Assembly (NCBI GenBank): GCA_022793655.1 | Contig: JAAWDG010000001.1 | Location: 1-59,251, forward strand | Direction: 5' to 3' | DNA: 59,251 bases | DNA from: Clostridiales bacterium | GTDB lineage: Bacteria > Bacillota > Clostridia > Oscillospirales > CAG-272 | Part shown: piece by piece, positions 26,592 through 38,266 of the stretch | Numbering within the stretch: the first letter of the stretch is position 1 | Layout of the letters: each line of letters opens with the position of its first letter | Translations under genes and position numbers: made by a program | Notes under the pieces: generated by a model | What the model saw: only the letters and a program-made list of their open reading frames with translations | Database searches by the model: none | What the model was told of the DNA's origin: nothing

Positions 26592-26616
26592 AAAAAACAC
26601 CGAAATTAGGTCGGTG
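26592..26616 (-). terminator. hairpin with T run between rpmH and rnpA (partial terminator)
   Basis: On the minus strand CACCGA pairs with TCGGTG (26616-26598) and is followed directly by six T residues (26597-26592). It lies 28 bp after the rpmH stop and 32 bp before rnpA. It would lower transcription of rnpA-yidD-yidC-jag relative to the ribosomal protein gene. Confidence 0.7.
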
Positions 26617-26643
26617 GTTTTGCTGTTTCTTCTTTGCCTTACA

Positions 26644-26778
26644 TTAATAGCTGAGCTTTGCTCTGCCTTTTGCGCGGCGTCTATGTAATACTTTACGGCC
26701 GTTTGCCGTTCTCATTCTTTTCCTAAAACCGTGCTCTTTTTGTCTTTGCCGTTTTTTAGGCTGATATGTTCTTACCAT
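26644..26778 (-). CDS. rpmH: 50S ribosomal protein L34
   Basis: Translation of the minus strand gives 44 residues: [19 protein letters not shown], then [20 protein letters not shown] and a KLSY end. This is the L34 signature and standard length. AGAGGTG lies 9 nt before the ATG. It is the first gene of the operon leading away from dnaA. Confidence 0.97.
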   Translation of the reverse strand: MVRTYQPKKRQRQKEHGFRKRMRTANGRKVLHRRRAKGRAKLSY

Positions 26779-26828
26779 CCTCCATGCACCTCTCTTTCAT
26801 TGCATATCGTTTCTTTGTGGCTTTGTCC

Positions 26829-26858
26829 ATTATACTCTACTTTACGCCCTCTTGTCAA
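26829..26858 (-). promoter_or_regulatory. sigma-A promoter of the rpmH operon
   Basis: TTGACA (26858-26853), 18-bp spacer, TATAAT (26834-26829) on the minus strand, about 50 bp before rpmH. Confidence 0.85.
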
Positions 26859-26908
26859 GGGTTTGCCGCATATTACTTCTAAAAATGACTTTTTCTTTTC
26901 TTCCTCCC

Positions 26909-26961
26909 TGTGCAAAACTTTTGGAAAAGCCCTTGTCCATTTATTCTTTTTGTGGTATAAT
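26909..26961 (+). promoter_or_regulatory. dnaA promoter with adjacent DnaA-box variant
   Basis: TTGTCC (26933-26938), 17-bp spacer, TATAAT (26956-26961) is the likely dnaA promoter, about 90 bp before the start codon. TGTGCAAAA (26909-26917), the reverse of TTTTGCACA, is a probable DnaA box just upstream and could support autoregulation. Confidence 0.65.
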
Positions 26962-27050
26962 TTAATATAATTATGAAGTAATTTGACCAGGCCGTTTCGA
27001 GGTTTTTTTCTCTTTTCGGCTGGTCAATAAAAAGATCGGATTTTACACCT

Positions 27051-28418
27051 ATGAACTCCTTTATTGAAATATGGAATATTACCCTGCAAAAACTCGCAAC
27101 TAAATATTCTTCTATCATTATGGATCTTTTCTTTAAAGATACCGAGCTTATTTTTCTTTCAGACAAAACCGCCGTTGTGCAAAATCACAATGACAATTTG
27201 CGCACCACGCTGGCCCAAGGCTATACCGATGATGTGCGTGCTTGTCTGGCTGAAGTAATCGGCTATGACGTTGTTCTTCATTTTGAATCGGCTGAGCATG
27301 CGCCGGTGGACCTTTCGAAATATCAAAATCCGCCTGCCCCGCCGCCGCCAAATGACAGCGTGCCTGAATTTGTGGAAGAAGGAAACGGAAAATTCGGGAA
27401 TTTCTTTGATTCCCGCTACACCTTTGAAAATTTTATTGTCGGTTCCTCCAACACCTTTGCGCACGCCGCTTGTACCGCCGTTGCAAGAGAAGGGTCGGCC
27501 GCTGGGTACAATCCCCTTTTTATTTATGGCGATTCGGGCCTTGGCAAAACTCACTTGCTCTACGCGATCATTAACGAAACCCTGCGCAATCATCCAGACA
27601 CAAAAATTGTCTATGCCAAGGGCGAAGATTTCACCAACGAAATCATTGCGGCGATTGCCAATGCAACGACCTTAAAATTCCGTGAAAAATACCGTAAGGC
27701 GGACATGCTTTTAATTGACGATATTCAGTTCATTGCCGGTAAAAATTCGACCCAAGAAGAGTTTTTTCATACCTTTAATACATTATACGAGGATAACAAG
27801 CAAATCGTGCTCACCTCCGACCGGCCGCCCAAAGATATCAAACCGCTTGAAGACCGGCTCAAAAATCGTTTTGAATGGGGTCTTTTGGCCGATGTCCAGG
27901 TGCCCGACTATGAACTGCGTATTGCGATTATGCAGAACAAAGCAAAAAGCTTTCATCTCACCTTTCCAAACATTGTCTTTGAGTTTTTAGCAGAAAATTT
28001 AAAAAGCAACGTGCGGCAAATGGAAGGGGCCATCAAAAAAATCGCGGCCCAATCCTTTTTAAATAATGAACCAGTCACGGTGGAGCTTGCCATGCGCTGT
28101 ATTTCCGACATTGTTACCGGCCGCGAATCCGATTCGGCCATTGTGGGCAAGGTCATTGCTTCGGTTTCTAAAAAATACGGCGTTTCTGAGGAGGAAATCC
28201 GCGGCAAAAAACGCAATCAGGAAATTGTTCGGGCACGCAACATTGCCATTTATATCATCCGCGATATTACGTCCCTTTCGCTGCCCAAAATCGGCCTTGA
28301 GTTCGACCGCAATCACACAACGATTATGTCCAGCCTCAACGTCATCGAAAATGAAATTAAAAGCAAACCTTTGTTAGAATTAGAAATTGAAGAATTAACC
28401 AAAGAAATCAAAGAATAG
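27051..28418 (+). CDS. dnaA: chromosomal replication initiator DnaA
   Basis: This 455-residue protein has domain I at about 1-85, a Pro-rich linker (NPPAPPPPND), and an AAA+ domain with Walker A GDSGLGKTH (160-168), Walker B LLIDDIQF and sensor motifs. Domain IV has the DnaA signature EFDRNHTTIMSSL near 430, which reads the boxes. It opens the origin for replication. No clear Shine-Dalgarno stands before ATG 27051; the start is chosen from the fit of MNSFIEIWNITLQKL to the DnaA N-terminus. It is the first plus-strand gene after the strand switch. Confidence 0.98.
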   Translation: MNSFIEIWNITLQKLATKYSSIIMDLFFKDTELIFLSDKTAVVQNHNDNLRTTLAQGYTDDVRACLAEVIGYDVVLHFESAEHAPVDLSKYQNPPAPPPPNDSVPEFVEEGNGKFGNFFDSRYTFENFIVGSSNTFAHAACTAVAREGSAAGYNPLFIYGDSGLGKTHLLYAIINETLRNHPDTKIVYAKGEDFTNEIIAAIANATTLKFREKYRKADMLLIDDIQFIAGKNSTQEEFFHTFNTLYEDNKQIVLTSDRPPKDIKPLEDRLKNRFEWGLLADVQVPDYELRIAIMQNKAKSFHLTFPNIVFEFLAENLKSNVRQMEGAIKKIAAQSFLNNEPVTVELAMRCISDIVTGRESDSAIVGKVIASVSKKYGVSEEEIRGKKRNQEIVRARNIAIYIIRDITSLSLPKIGLEFDRNHTTIMSSLNVIENEIKSKPLLELEIEELTKEIKE

Positions 28419-28775
28419 TTCCCGTTTTCGGTTTTGCACAAGTACCACTGTTTATTTTTTGTGTATTTTTTTACGCGGGTTGATTAAAAAATTTCTTTGC
28501 ACAGACCTCTTGTTGAAAACCTGCTTTTTTCGTTGTTTGTTGCTTGTTGAAAAACCTGTTATTTATTTTGCATTTCACAGGGGTTCACTTTTCCTTTTTT
28601 CAGACACAGAAAAAACACGTGTTCATACACAGGGGGAAAGTCACGGAAAAACCTGTATTTTCAACCGAAATTTTCCTTTTGCACAGTTTGCACAGCCCCT
28701 ATTATTACGACGATCTTTTATACTTATTTTTATTTAATTATATTTAGTCATCATCCAAACAGGAAGGAATCTGCC
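28419..28775. other. candidate oriC: AT-rich dnaA-dnaN spacer with DnaA-box variants
   Basis: This 357-bp gene-free stretch contains TTTTGCACA at 28432-28440 and 28677-28685, CTTTGCACA at 28495-28503, GTTTGCACA at 28686-28694 and TCATACACA at 28623-28631. All are on the plus strand and differ by one to three bases from TTATNCACA. Long T-rich and A/T runs (28450-28500, 28715-28750) could unwind. GTTGAAAA(A)CCTG recurs at about 28512 and 28543. Position, box content and the nearby switch of gene direction make it a good origin candidate. No perfect TTATCCACA was seen. Confidence 0.6.
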
Positions 28776-29924
28776 ATGACAAAACTCATTTTTGATAAAG
28801 CGGCGCTGATCAGCGCGATCTCGCCGGCCCTCTGCGCGGTATCTGACCGTAACACGCTAAACGCGACAGAAGGTATCTTTTTTGAAACAACCGATAAAGG
28901 CACCTGTGTCCTTTGCTCTTATGATATGGCAAAAGGCATTCATGAAGAAATTGAAGCGGATATTCAAGAAGGGGGTTCGTTTATTGTCAATGCAAACCGG
29001 CTGTCCCGCATTATCCGCATGATGCCGCAGGATACCATCACGATCGAAGTCGATGACAAATACATGTGCAAAATCAAATCGGGCAATTCCTGTTTTGAGC
29101 TGCATTGCTTGCCGGGAAGCGACTTTCCCGCCATTCCGGTGTTACAAGGCAATCACACTTTTTCGATTTCACAAGGCATCTTAAAGCGAATGATTTCGCA
29201 AGTACAGTTTGCCATCGCGCAAAATGATCAGCGGGCTGCTTTTAACGGGGCTTATTTTGAAGTCAGCGAGGGAAAGTTAAAATTAGTGGCTTGTGATGGC
29301 AACAAGCTTGCCATCCGCGAAAGCCGTTGTGAAATGAAAGACATAAAAAGCGATGCAGACGAGTTAAATCTCTCCTTTATCGTACCAGGCAAAACCCTGA
29401 GCGAATTGTTGAAACTGATTGGCGATGAAGAGGAGCCGATAACCATCGCGCTGACACACCGGCATATTATCTTCTTTTTAGAAAAGCTGACCTTCTTCTC
29501 CCGCTTGATTGACACGGAATATATCGATTATAAACGCTTTATCCGAAAAGAATCAAATATCACGGTATATATGTCCCGCAATGCGTTTGAAGAGAGTTTG
29601 GAACGGGCTGCTCTTGTGACCGAAGACCGGGCCATGGGCCAAGCAAAAGCCAGCGTCAAATGTCTTTTTCAAGATAACATGCTGCATATTTCGGCCGCCA
29701 ATCTATCCGGCAGTGTCAATGACGATATTCCCATTGAAAAAGAAGGGGATGATCTGCTCATCGGCTTTAATAATAAATATTTGTTAGAGGCGCTGCGTGC
29801 CTGTCCTGAGGACAGCATTCGCATCACACTGGCAACCCCGCTTATGAGTATGCAGATTGAGGGCATGGATAAAGAGGGGGACGATGTGTTCCTTTACATG
29901 ATTCTGCCGGTAAAAATGAGCTGA
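28776..29924 (+). CDS. dnaN: DNA polymerase III sliding clamp (beta)
   Basis: The 382-residue protein has three repeated clamp domains. Recognisable segments include the N-terminal TKLIFDKAALISAISPALCAVS, the middle LKLVACDGNKLAIRESRCE and the closing FLYMILPVKM. The dimer encircles DNA and tethers polymerase III and other partners. An AGGAAGG site precedes the ATG. recF follows after 12 bp. Confidence 0.97.
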   Translation: MTKLIFDKAALISAISPALCAVSDRNTLNATEGIFFETTDKGTCVLCSYDMAKGIHEEIEADIQEGGSFIVNANRLSRIIRMMPQDTITIEVDDKYMCKIKSGNSCFELHCLPGSDFPAIPVLQGNHTFSISQGILKRMISQVQFAIAQNDQRAAFNGAYFEVSEGKLKLVACDGNKLAIRESRCEMKDIKSDADELNLSFIVPGKTLSELLKLIGDEEEPITIALTHRHIIFFLEKLTFFSRLIDTEYIDYKRFIRKESNITVYMSRNAFEESLERAALVTEDRAMGQAKASVKCLFQDNMLHISAANLSGSVNDDIPIEKEGDDLLIGFNNKYLLEALRACPEDSIRITLATPLMSMQIEGMDKEGDDVFLYMILPVKMS

Positions 29925-29936
29925 CAAAGAATTTTT

Positions 29937-31018
29937 ATGATTGTTGAAAACATTACATTTGAAAATTATCGGAATATTGAGAAGGCAAGCATTGATTTAG
30001 CCGAGGGGCTGAACGTGCTCATTGGCGAAAACGCGCAGGGAAAAACCAACGCGTTAGAAGGCATTTACTTATTTGCCGAGGGGCGCTCTTTTCGCAGTCA
30101 TAGAGAAAGAGAACTCATTGGCCCGGTAAAAGAGTATGCCTATGCCAAGCTGACATTTCGTGATCAAGCGGGCGATAAGCAGGCCGATATGCGGTTTTTA
30201 AAAAACGGGAAAAAAAACGTGCGCCTTGGCGGCATTCCAGAGCGGAAAATGAGCGCGTTTATCGGCGCCTTCAGGGCTGTGCTTTTTTGTCCGGAGCATT
30301 TGAGCATTGTCAAAGAGGGGCCAGCACTTAGGCGGCGGTTTTTAAATGAGGCTCTCTCGCAAATCAGCAGCGGCTATATTGGCGCTTTGCAGCGTTACAA
30401 CAATATTTTAGCCCAACGAAATAAATTATTGGCAAGCTTTTATGACAAGCCAAAAACCGTCAAAGATACGATAGGACTTTGGAATGAGCAGCTTGCAAGC
30501 GAGGCGGTCTTAATTGCAAAGAAAAGAGAGCAGTATGTGCAGCAGTTAAACGAGTATGCAAAGAGCTGTTTTCAAGATATGACAAGCGGAAAAGAAGAAC
30601 CGGCGTTTCTTTACACAGGGAGCCATACCAAAGAAGAATTTATAAAAATGTGGGAAGAAAGCTTTGACAAGGACGTGCGCATGGGCACCACCACAAAGGG
30701 CATTCATAAAGATGATGTGGCGGTGATGATCAATGGTAAGGAGGCAAGAGCCTATGCAAGCCAAGGGCAGCAGCGCTCCTTAGCGCTGACCATGAAATTA
30801 GCCGAGGCCGAAATCAGCAAGGCCAAGACAGAAGAAAATCCCGTGCTATTATTTGATGATATACTCAGCGAACTCGATGAAAAAAGAAAACAGTATGTAT
30901 TGGCGGGCATACGGGACAGACAAGTGATTCTAACCACCTGTGAAGAGAAAACAGTATGGCCGAAGAACGAAGAAAATAAGATGAGAATGATTGCGGTAAA
31001 AGGGGGCACATACAAAAC

Positions 31019-31034
<16 letters not shown>
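29937..31034 (+). CDS. recF: DNA repair ATPase RecF
   Basis: The 365-residue SMC-like ATPase loads RecA at gaps. Walker A is GENAQGKTN (30-38). The ABC signature appears as YASQGQQRSLALTMKLAE and Walker B as LLFDDILSELDEKR. It follows dnaN directly: the small S4-domain gene (yaaA) often found between dnaN and recF in Bacilli is absent. The 3' end overlaps remB by 16 bp. Confidence 0.97.
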
Positions 31035-33246
<2,212 letters not shown>

Positions 33247-33256
33247 AACACAAAAG

Positions 33257-33398
33257 TTATGCACAACTTGTGGAAAACTATGTGCAAAACCAATGGACAA
33301 CCGAGACAAAATGCGCAGTGCTAAGCAAAAACGGCTGTCGATTTCTCAACAGATGGAAAAACAGGAAAAATAAACATATCGTTGATTTGTTTTCCACA
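33257..33398. promoter_or_regulatory. cluster of four DnaA-box-like 9-mers between gyrB and gyrA
   Basis: TTATGCACA (33257-33265, plus), TGTGGAAAA (33269-33277, minus), TGTGCAAAA (33281-33289, minus) and TTTTCCACA (33390-33398, plus). The first three start exactly 12 bp apart. TTATGCACA fits the DnaA consensus exactly; the others differ at one position. The 201-bp spacer holds no gene. Confidence 0.6.
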
Positions 33399-33447
33399 AA
33401 CGTCTGCTTGACATAAAGAAAAGGCACAGGAAAGGCGTAAAAACAGA

Positions 33448-35988
33448 ATGGATAACGCAAATAGTGAATATAATTACAGAGATCAAAAAATCGTAGAGAA
33501 AAAAATAGAGGGTGAGGTAAAAACCTCCTTTATTTCCTATGCGGTTTCGGTACTTACCTCGCGTGCACTGCCGGATGTAAGAGATGGTCTAAAACCAGTA
33601 CACAGGCGTATTCTTTATGCCATGTATGAAGATCATCTCACTTATGATAATCCGTTCAGAAAAAGTGCGACGACGGTCGGTAATGTATTGGGACGATATC
33701 ACCCGCACGGTGATACCGCCGTATACGACGCCATGGTGCGGCTGGCCCAGAGCTTCTCGCTCCGGTATCCGCTGATTGACGGACACGGCAACTTTGGTAA
33801 CGTGGATGGAGACGGCGCCGCCGCTTATCGATATACCGAAGCGCGTATGGCGAAACTTGCCAACGAAATGCTGGCCGATATCGAAAAAGAAGTCGTGCCC
33901 TTCGCACCAAACTTCGACTATACACGAAAAGAGCCTGAGGTACTGCCCTCCCGCTATCCCAACCTGCTTGTCAACGGCAGTATGGGTATTGCCGTTGGTA
34001 TGGCCACGAATATCCCGCCCCATAACTTAGGAGAGGTCATTGACGGCACCATTTATCTGATGGACCATCCCGAAGCGGGCGTGCCTGAACTGATGCAGTT
34101 TATCAAAGGGCCGGATTTTCCAACCAAGGCCACGATTTATGGAACCGAGGGCATCCGGCAAGCCTATGCAACCGGACGGGGCAAGGTCATGGTGCGGGCG
34201 AGAGCCGAAATTGATGAGGACAAGCACCGCATTGTGGTAACCGAAATTCCTTACCAGGTCAACAAATCCATGCTGGTGAGCTCGATTGCCGATCTGCATA
34301 AAGAGAAACGGGTGGACGGCATCACCGCCCTGCGGGATGAATCTGACCGGCGGGGTATGAAAATTGTCATCGAGTACCGCCGGGACATCAACGGACAGAT
34401 TTTGCTCAATCAGCTGTACAAATACACCCAGCTGCAGGACACCTGCGGCATGAACATGGTGGCGTTAGTGGACGGCGAGCCAAAGGTATTAGGCTTAGTC
34501 GAAATTCTGAACCGCTATATCGCGCATCAGGAATCGGTCATTATCAACCGCACCAAATTTGATTTGCGCAAGGCCGAGGCAAGAGCCCATATTTTAGAGG
34601 GCCTGCTGATTGCCATTGACAACATTGACGAGGTCATTCACCTCATTCGTTCGTCTAAATCCATTCCGGACGCAAAAGCACGGTTGATGGAAACCTTCCC
34701 GTTAGATGAAATTCAGGCCCAGGCGATTGTGGATATGACGCTGGGTAAACTCTCAGGGCTTGAAACTCACAAAATTGAAGAAGAGCTTGCCAAGCTCCAG
34801 GCATTAATTGATACACTCCGGGGCATTTTAAGTGATGAGAACAAAGTCAAAGACATTATCAGAGAAGAAATGTTAGAGATTAAACGCAAGTTTAACGATG
34901 ATAGACAGACTGAGATTTTAGAATCCCAAGAGGAAATTGATCTTGAGGACCTCATTGAGAAACATGAATGTGTGATTACCCTGTCGCACGACGGATATAT
35001 CAAGCGCCAGCCTGCCGCCTCGTATACGGCGCAGAACCGTGGGGGCATGGGCATTCGCGCGGCCGGCATGAAGGAAGAGGACTATATCGAAAAAGTGGAG
35101 ATTGTGAACAGCCACGCTTATCTGCTTATGTTCACCAATCTTGGCAAAATCTATACGAAGAAAGCTTATATGATTCCAGAAGGCTCGCGCATTGCGAAGG
35201 GCAGCAATATTGTCAATTTAATCGAGCTTGCCGATGGTGAAAAAGTGACGGCTATGATTGCGGTCGAGGAATTCTCATCCGATCGTTACCTGACCATGAT
35301 CACCCGCGGGGGCGTGATTAAGCGCACCTGCTTGCAAGAATATGAATACCAGCGCAAGGGCGGCAAAATCGCCATCAATTTAGATGAAGGGGACGAGTTA
35401 TCCTTTGTCTTTAATACGGCCGGTGACCGAGACGTCATGATCGCCACCCGCGGGGGCTTCGCCAACCGGTTTTATGAAGGGGATGTACGTACCTCCGGCC
35501 GGGTTTCGCGCGGTGTACGGGGCATTAAACTTTCGCCGGATGATTATGTAACCGGCGCTACCTTGACCGAAGAGGGCAAGACCCTGCTCACCTTGACCGA
35601 AAACGGATTTGGCAAGCGAACAGCGTTTGAACACTTTAAGACCAAGAACCGTGGCGGCAAAGGGGTTCACTGCCAGAAAATAACCGAAAAAACAGGGCCG
35701 CTTGTGGGCATTACGGCGGTGGCTGAAGATGAGGACTTAATGATTGTAACCGCAGACGGAGTAATTATTCGGACCCCAGCGGACGGCATTAATCTCTATT
35801 CAAAAGACGCGGTGGGGGTCATCATCATGCGCATGAAGGACCAGAATAAGATTGTGAACTTCTCAACCGTGGAAAAATCGACCGACGAAGACAAAGAAGC
35901 ACAAGAGGGTCAAGAAAATGAGAGCGCCGGCGGGGCGGCGGACGCATCAGTCCAAAGCGAAGGAGCTGGCGAGCAAAGCGAATCATAA
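33448..35988 (+). CDS. gyrA: DNA gyrase subunit A
   Basis: The 846-residue protein has the winged-helix/tower core with the strand-cutting Tyr129 in [11 protein letters not shown] and the quinolone-region sequence [22 protein letters not shown]-terminal beta-pinwheel follows, with blades marked by QNRGGMG, QRKGGKI (the position of the GyrA box, here I instead of the last G) and NRGGKG. The tail (about 800-846) is rich in Glu/Ser/Gly. gyrB lies 201 bp upstream, separated by DnaA-box-like sites. Confidence 0.98.
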   Translation: MDNANSEYNYRDQKIVEKKIEGEVKTSFISYAVSVLTSRALPDVRDGLKPVHRRILYAMYEDHLTYDNPFRKSATTVGNVLGRYHPHGDTAVYDAMVRLAQSFSLRYPLIDGHGNFGNVDGDGAAAYRYTEARMAKLANEMLADIEKEVVPFAPNFDYTRKEPEVLPSRYPNLLVNGSMGIAVGMATNIPPHNLGEVIDGTIYLMDHPEAGVPELMQFIKGPDFPTKATIYGTEGIRQAYATGRGKVMVRARAEIDEDKHRIVVTEIPYQVNKSMLVSSIADLHKEKRVDGITALRDESDRRGMKIVIEYRRDINGQILLNQLYKYTQLQDTCGMNMVALVDGEPKVLGLVEILNRYIAHQESVIINRTKFDLRKAEARAHILEGLLIAIDNIDEVIHLIRSSKSIPDAKARLMETFPLDEIQAQAIVDMTLGKLSGLETHKIEEELAKLQALIDTLRGILSDENKVKDIIREEMLEIKRKFNDDRQTEILESQEEIDLEDLIEKHECVITLSHDGYIKRQPAASYTAQNRGGMGIRAAGMKEEDYIEKVEIVNSHAYLLMFTNLGKIYTKKAYMIPEGSRIAKGSNIVNLIELADGEKVTAMIAVEEFSSDRYLTMITRGGVIKRTCLQEYEYQRKGGKIAINLDEGDELSFVFNTAGDRDVMIATRGGFANRFYEGDVRTSGRVSRGVRGIKLSPDDYVTGATLTEEGKTLLTLTENGFGKRTAFEHFKTKNRGGKGVHCQKITEKTGPLVGITAVAEDEDLMIVTADGVIIRTPADGINLYSKDAVGVIIMRMKDQNKIVNFSTVEKSTDEDKEAQEGQENESAGGAADASVQSEGAGEQSES

Positions 35989-36006
35989 AAGAGAAGGAGA
36001 GACAAG

Positions 36007-36600
36007 GTGAAAAGCAAGAAGCTGTTGATACGAATAGGAGTTTTGTTATTAACCGTCAGTCTCTCCCTATTTCTTGGGGCTTGTAACCAAAGCGGGCTTT
36101 CCGAGACAGAAATTAAGGAAATGGTGCAAAGGCTGATAAGCGAAGCGGGACCGCTCAATGCGATTTTCTTTGGCGAAGGGCTGCCAGTTGAGGACTATGA
36201 CAAGGAAGCGGTCGAAAATTCGGTGGTGGCGTTTCAGTATGTGCCTGTGCGAGCCGACGCACCCTATCAAAGCATTGAGTCGCTAAAGGAGGCAGCAAGC
36301 CAGGTCTTTGCGCAGAGTTATCTTGTAAACCTATATGAGAACGCATTTGAGGGAACCGAAGAAATTTATCGGCGGTATGCCGAGGATTCGGAAGGGCGGC
36401 TGACACGCAATGTGAAGCAGACGGTCAAGACAACCGACGAGTGGACCGAGTGGAATTTTGATACGATCAAAATCAAGGCGGCCAAAAGCACACTCATTAT
36501 TGTTGAAATAGACGGCGTGTTCGCCGGCCGCACCGAAACCGAAGAAATCATGCTTGAAAAAGAAAAAGATGGCTGGCGGCTTGCCTCGCCTACCTATTAA
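36007..36600 (+). CDS. lipoprotein of unknown function
   Basis: This 197-residue protein has a GTG start and a lipoprotein signal (KKLLIRIGVLLLTVSLSLFLGAC, lipobox Cys at about residue 26). The rest is mixed alpha/beta: an acidic helix after the Cys, VVAFQYVPVRA, and two late beta hairpins (TLIIVEIDGVFAGRTETEEIMLEKEKDGWRL, here given as a span near the C-terminus) that resemble DUF-type NTF2-like or DUF4829-like folds. That resemblance is loose. It lies 18 bp after gyrA and may be co-transcribed. No function can be assigned. Confidence 0.85.
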   Translation: MKSKKLLIRIGVLLLTVSLSLFLGACNQSGLSETEIKEMVQRLISEAGPLNAIFFGEGLPVEDYDKEAVENSVVAFQYVPVRADAPYQSIESLKEAASQVFAQSYLVNLYENAFEGTEEIYRRYAEDSEGRLTRNVKQTVKTTDEWTEWNFDTIKIKAAKSTLIIVEIDGVFAGRTETEEIMLEKEKDGWRLASPTY

Positions 36601-36710
36601 TAAAACAGGCAACATAAAGGGCGCCGCTCATGTCTAAGTGGCGGGTGCATGATAAAAGGAAGGCCGTCCAAGACGTCAAAACCGATGGAAACGGCAGGAA
36701 GGATGGAAGC

Positions 36711-37817
36711 ATGGCAAAGGCAAAAGGAAAAGCAGAACGAGACGAAAAGACAGAAACCGGCGATCAGAAGAAAAAAGCGCTGGAGATGGCGCTGTCAAAA
36801 ATAGAGAAAGATTTTGGAAAAGGCACGGTCATGAAATTAGGGGAAAGCCCGACCATGGAGATTGGCTCGGTGTCCACCGGTTCGCTGAACTTAGATTTAG
36901 CCCTGGGCATTGGCGGTCTGCCAAGAGGGCGCATCACCGAAATTTACGGGCCGGAATCTTCGGGTAAAACCACCCTGGCCCTGCACTGTGTGGCCGAGGT
37001 GCAAAAGACGGGGGGCAACGCGGCGTTTATTGACGCAGAACATGCGCTTGACCCGGTCTATGCCAAAAAATTAGGGGTCAATATCGATGAGCTGCTTGTC
37101 TCCCAGCCTGATTCGGGTGAACAGGCTCTCTCGGTTGCGGAATATTTAGTGCGCTCGGGCGCGGTGGATATTATTGTTGTCGACTCGGTCGCGGCGCTTG
37201 TGCCCCAGCAGGAAATTGACGGGGACATGGGTTCCAGCCATGTGGGTCTGCAGGCTCGTCTTATGAGCCAGGCTATGCGCAAGCTTTCGGGCATTATTGA
37301 AAAAAGCAACTGCGTGTTTATCTTTATTAACCAGCTGCGTGAGAAGGTCGGCGTTGTATACGGCAATCCCGAGGTCACACCGGGCGGACGGGCTTTGAAA
37401 TTCTATGCCTCGGTGCGTATTGAAGTGCGCAAAGGGGAGAGTTTAAAGAACGGGACCGAGCAATACGGAAACCGGACCAAGTGCAAGGTGGTTAAAAATA
37501 AAGTGGCCCCGCCCTTTAAAACGGCTGAGTTTGACATTCTGTTTGGCAAGGGTATCTCGAAACTCGGCGAAATTCTCGATTTAGGGGTGAGCCTTGGCTT
37601 TATCGAAAAATCCGGCGCGTGGTTCTCGATGGGAGACGAGCGCATTGGACAGGGACGGGACAATGCCCGGCGGTTTTTAGAAGAAAACCCCGAAAAGACG
37701 AAGGAAGTGGAGGCAAAGATTCGCGCCCATTCAAATGAGCTTGATCTGTCAATGGAAGAGCTGCCCGATGACGATGATGACGATGGGTTCGATATTTCTT
37801 TGTTAGATTTGAAATGA
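36711..37817 (+). CDS. recA: recombinase RecA
   Basis: The 368-residue protein has Walker [10 protein letters not shown], the RecA signature [16 protein letters not shown], and an acidic C-terminus (DDDDDDG). It forms filaments for recombination and SOS induction. The ORF is open from 36630 and could start there (MSKWRVH). I prefer ATG 36711 ([13 protein letters not shown]), which has AGGAAGG 8 nt upstream and gives a length nearer the family norm; even so the N-terminus is longer and more charged than usual. It overlaps recX by 4 bp. Confidence 0.96.
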   Translation: MAKAKGKAERDEKTETGDQKKKALEMALSKIEKDFGKGTVMKLGESPTMEIGSVSTGSLNLDLALGIGGLPRGRITEIYGPESSGKTTLALHCVAEVQKTGGNAAFIDAEHALDPVYAKKLGVNIDELLVSQPDSGEQALSVAEYLVRSGAVDIIVVDSVAALVPQQEIDGDMGSSHVGLQARLMSQAMRKLSGIIEKSNCVFIFINQLREKVGVVYGNPEVTPGGRALKFYASVRIEVRKGESLKNGTEQYGNRTKCKVVKNKVAPPFKTAEFDILFGKGISKLGEILDLGVSLGFIEKSGAWFSMGDERIGQGRDNARRFLEENPEKTKEVEAKIRAHSNELDLSMEELPDDDDDDGFDISLLDLK

Positions 37818-38266
37818 CAGAAGAAGGAAGAAAAGCCATTCGCCGCGCGTTGTCATTACTCGCCTATTCGCCCAACACCGAGCAGCAGTTGATTGAAAAA
37901 CTGACCGACAGAGGCCATGGCCCCGGTGCGATTGGGGAGGCCATGAAGTATTTAAAGGCCAAGGGCTATGTAGACGATAAAGACTATATGTTCCGCTTAG
38001 TCGATACGCTTGGCAACAAAAAGGGCTATGGGAAAAGACGTATTTTTATAGCGCTAAAGCAAAAAGCATTTGACGATAGGCTCATCGATGAATGTCTTGA
38101 TGAGGCTTGCGAACAGGTGGACTTTGTCGCGGCTTGCGCAAGGCGGCTTGCGAACGATAAGCGAACCGACGAGAAAAAAATATTAGCCTCGTTACAGCGG
38201 TATGGATACGACTTTGATACCATCAAAGCCGCCAAACAAAGGATAATGGAAAATGAGCAAGAGTAA
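37814..38266 (+). CDS. recX: RecA regulator RecX
   Basis: The 150-residue all-helical protein has tandem three-helix repeats: [20 protein letters not shown] and [19 protein letters not shown] fit the RecX opening. It binds RecA filaments and limits or tunes their activity. Its ATG overlaps the recA stop (ATGA), the usual arrangement. Confidence 0.92.
   Translation: MTEEGRKAIRRALSLLAYSPNTEQQLIEKLTDRGHGPGAIGEAMKYLKAKGYVDDKDYMFRLVDTLGNKKGYGKRRIFIALKQKAFDDRLIDECLDEACEQVDFVAACARRLANDKRTDEKKILASLQRYGYDFDTIKAAKQRIMENEQE

Noticed and set aside
36630-36710. Extended RecA N-terminus from ATG 36630
   Set aside because: The later ATG at 36711 has a better ribosome site and gives a family-like length; the extension is basic and unlike RecA. 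It is not fully excluded.
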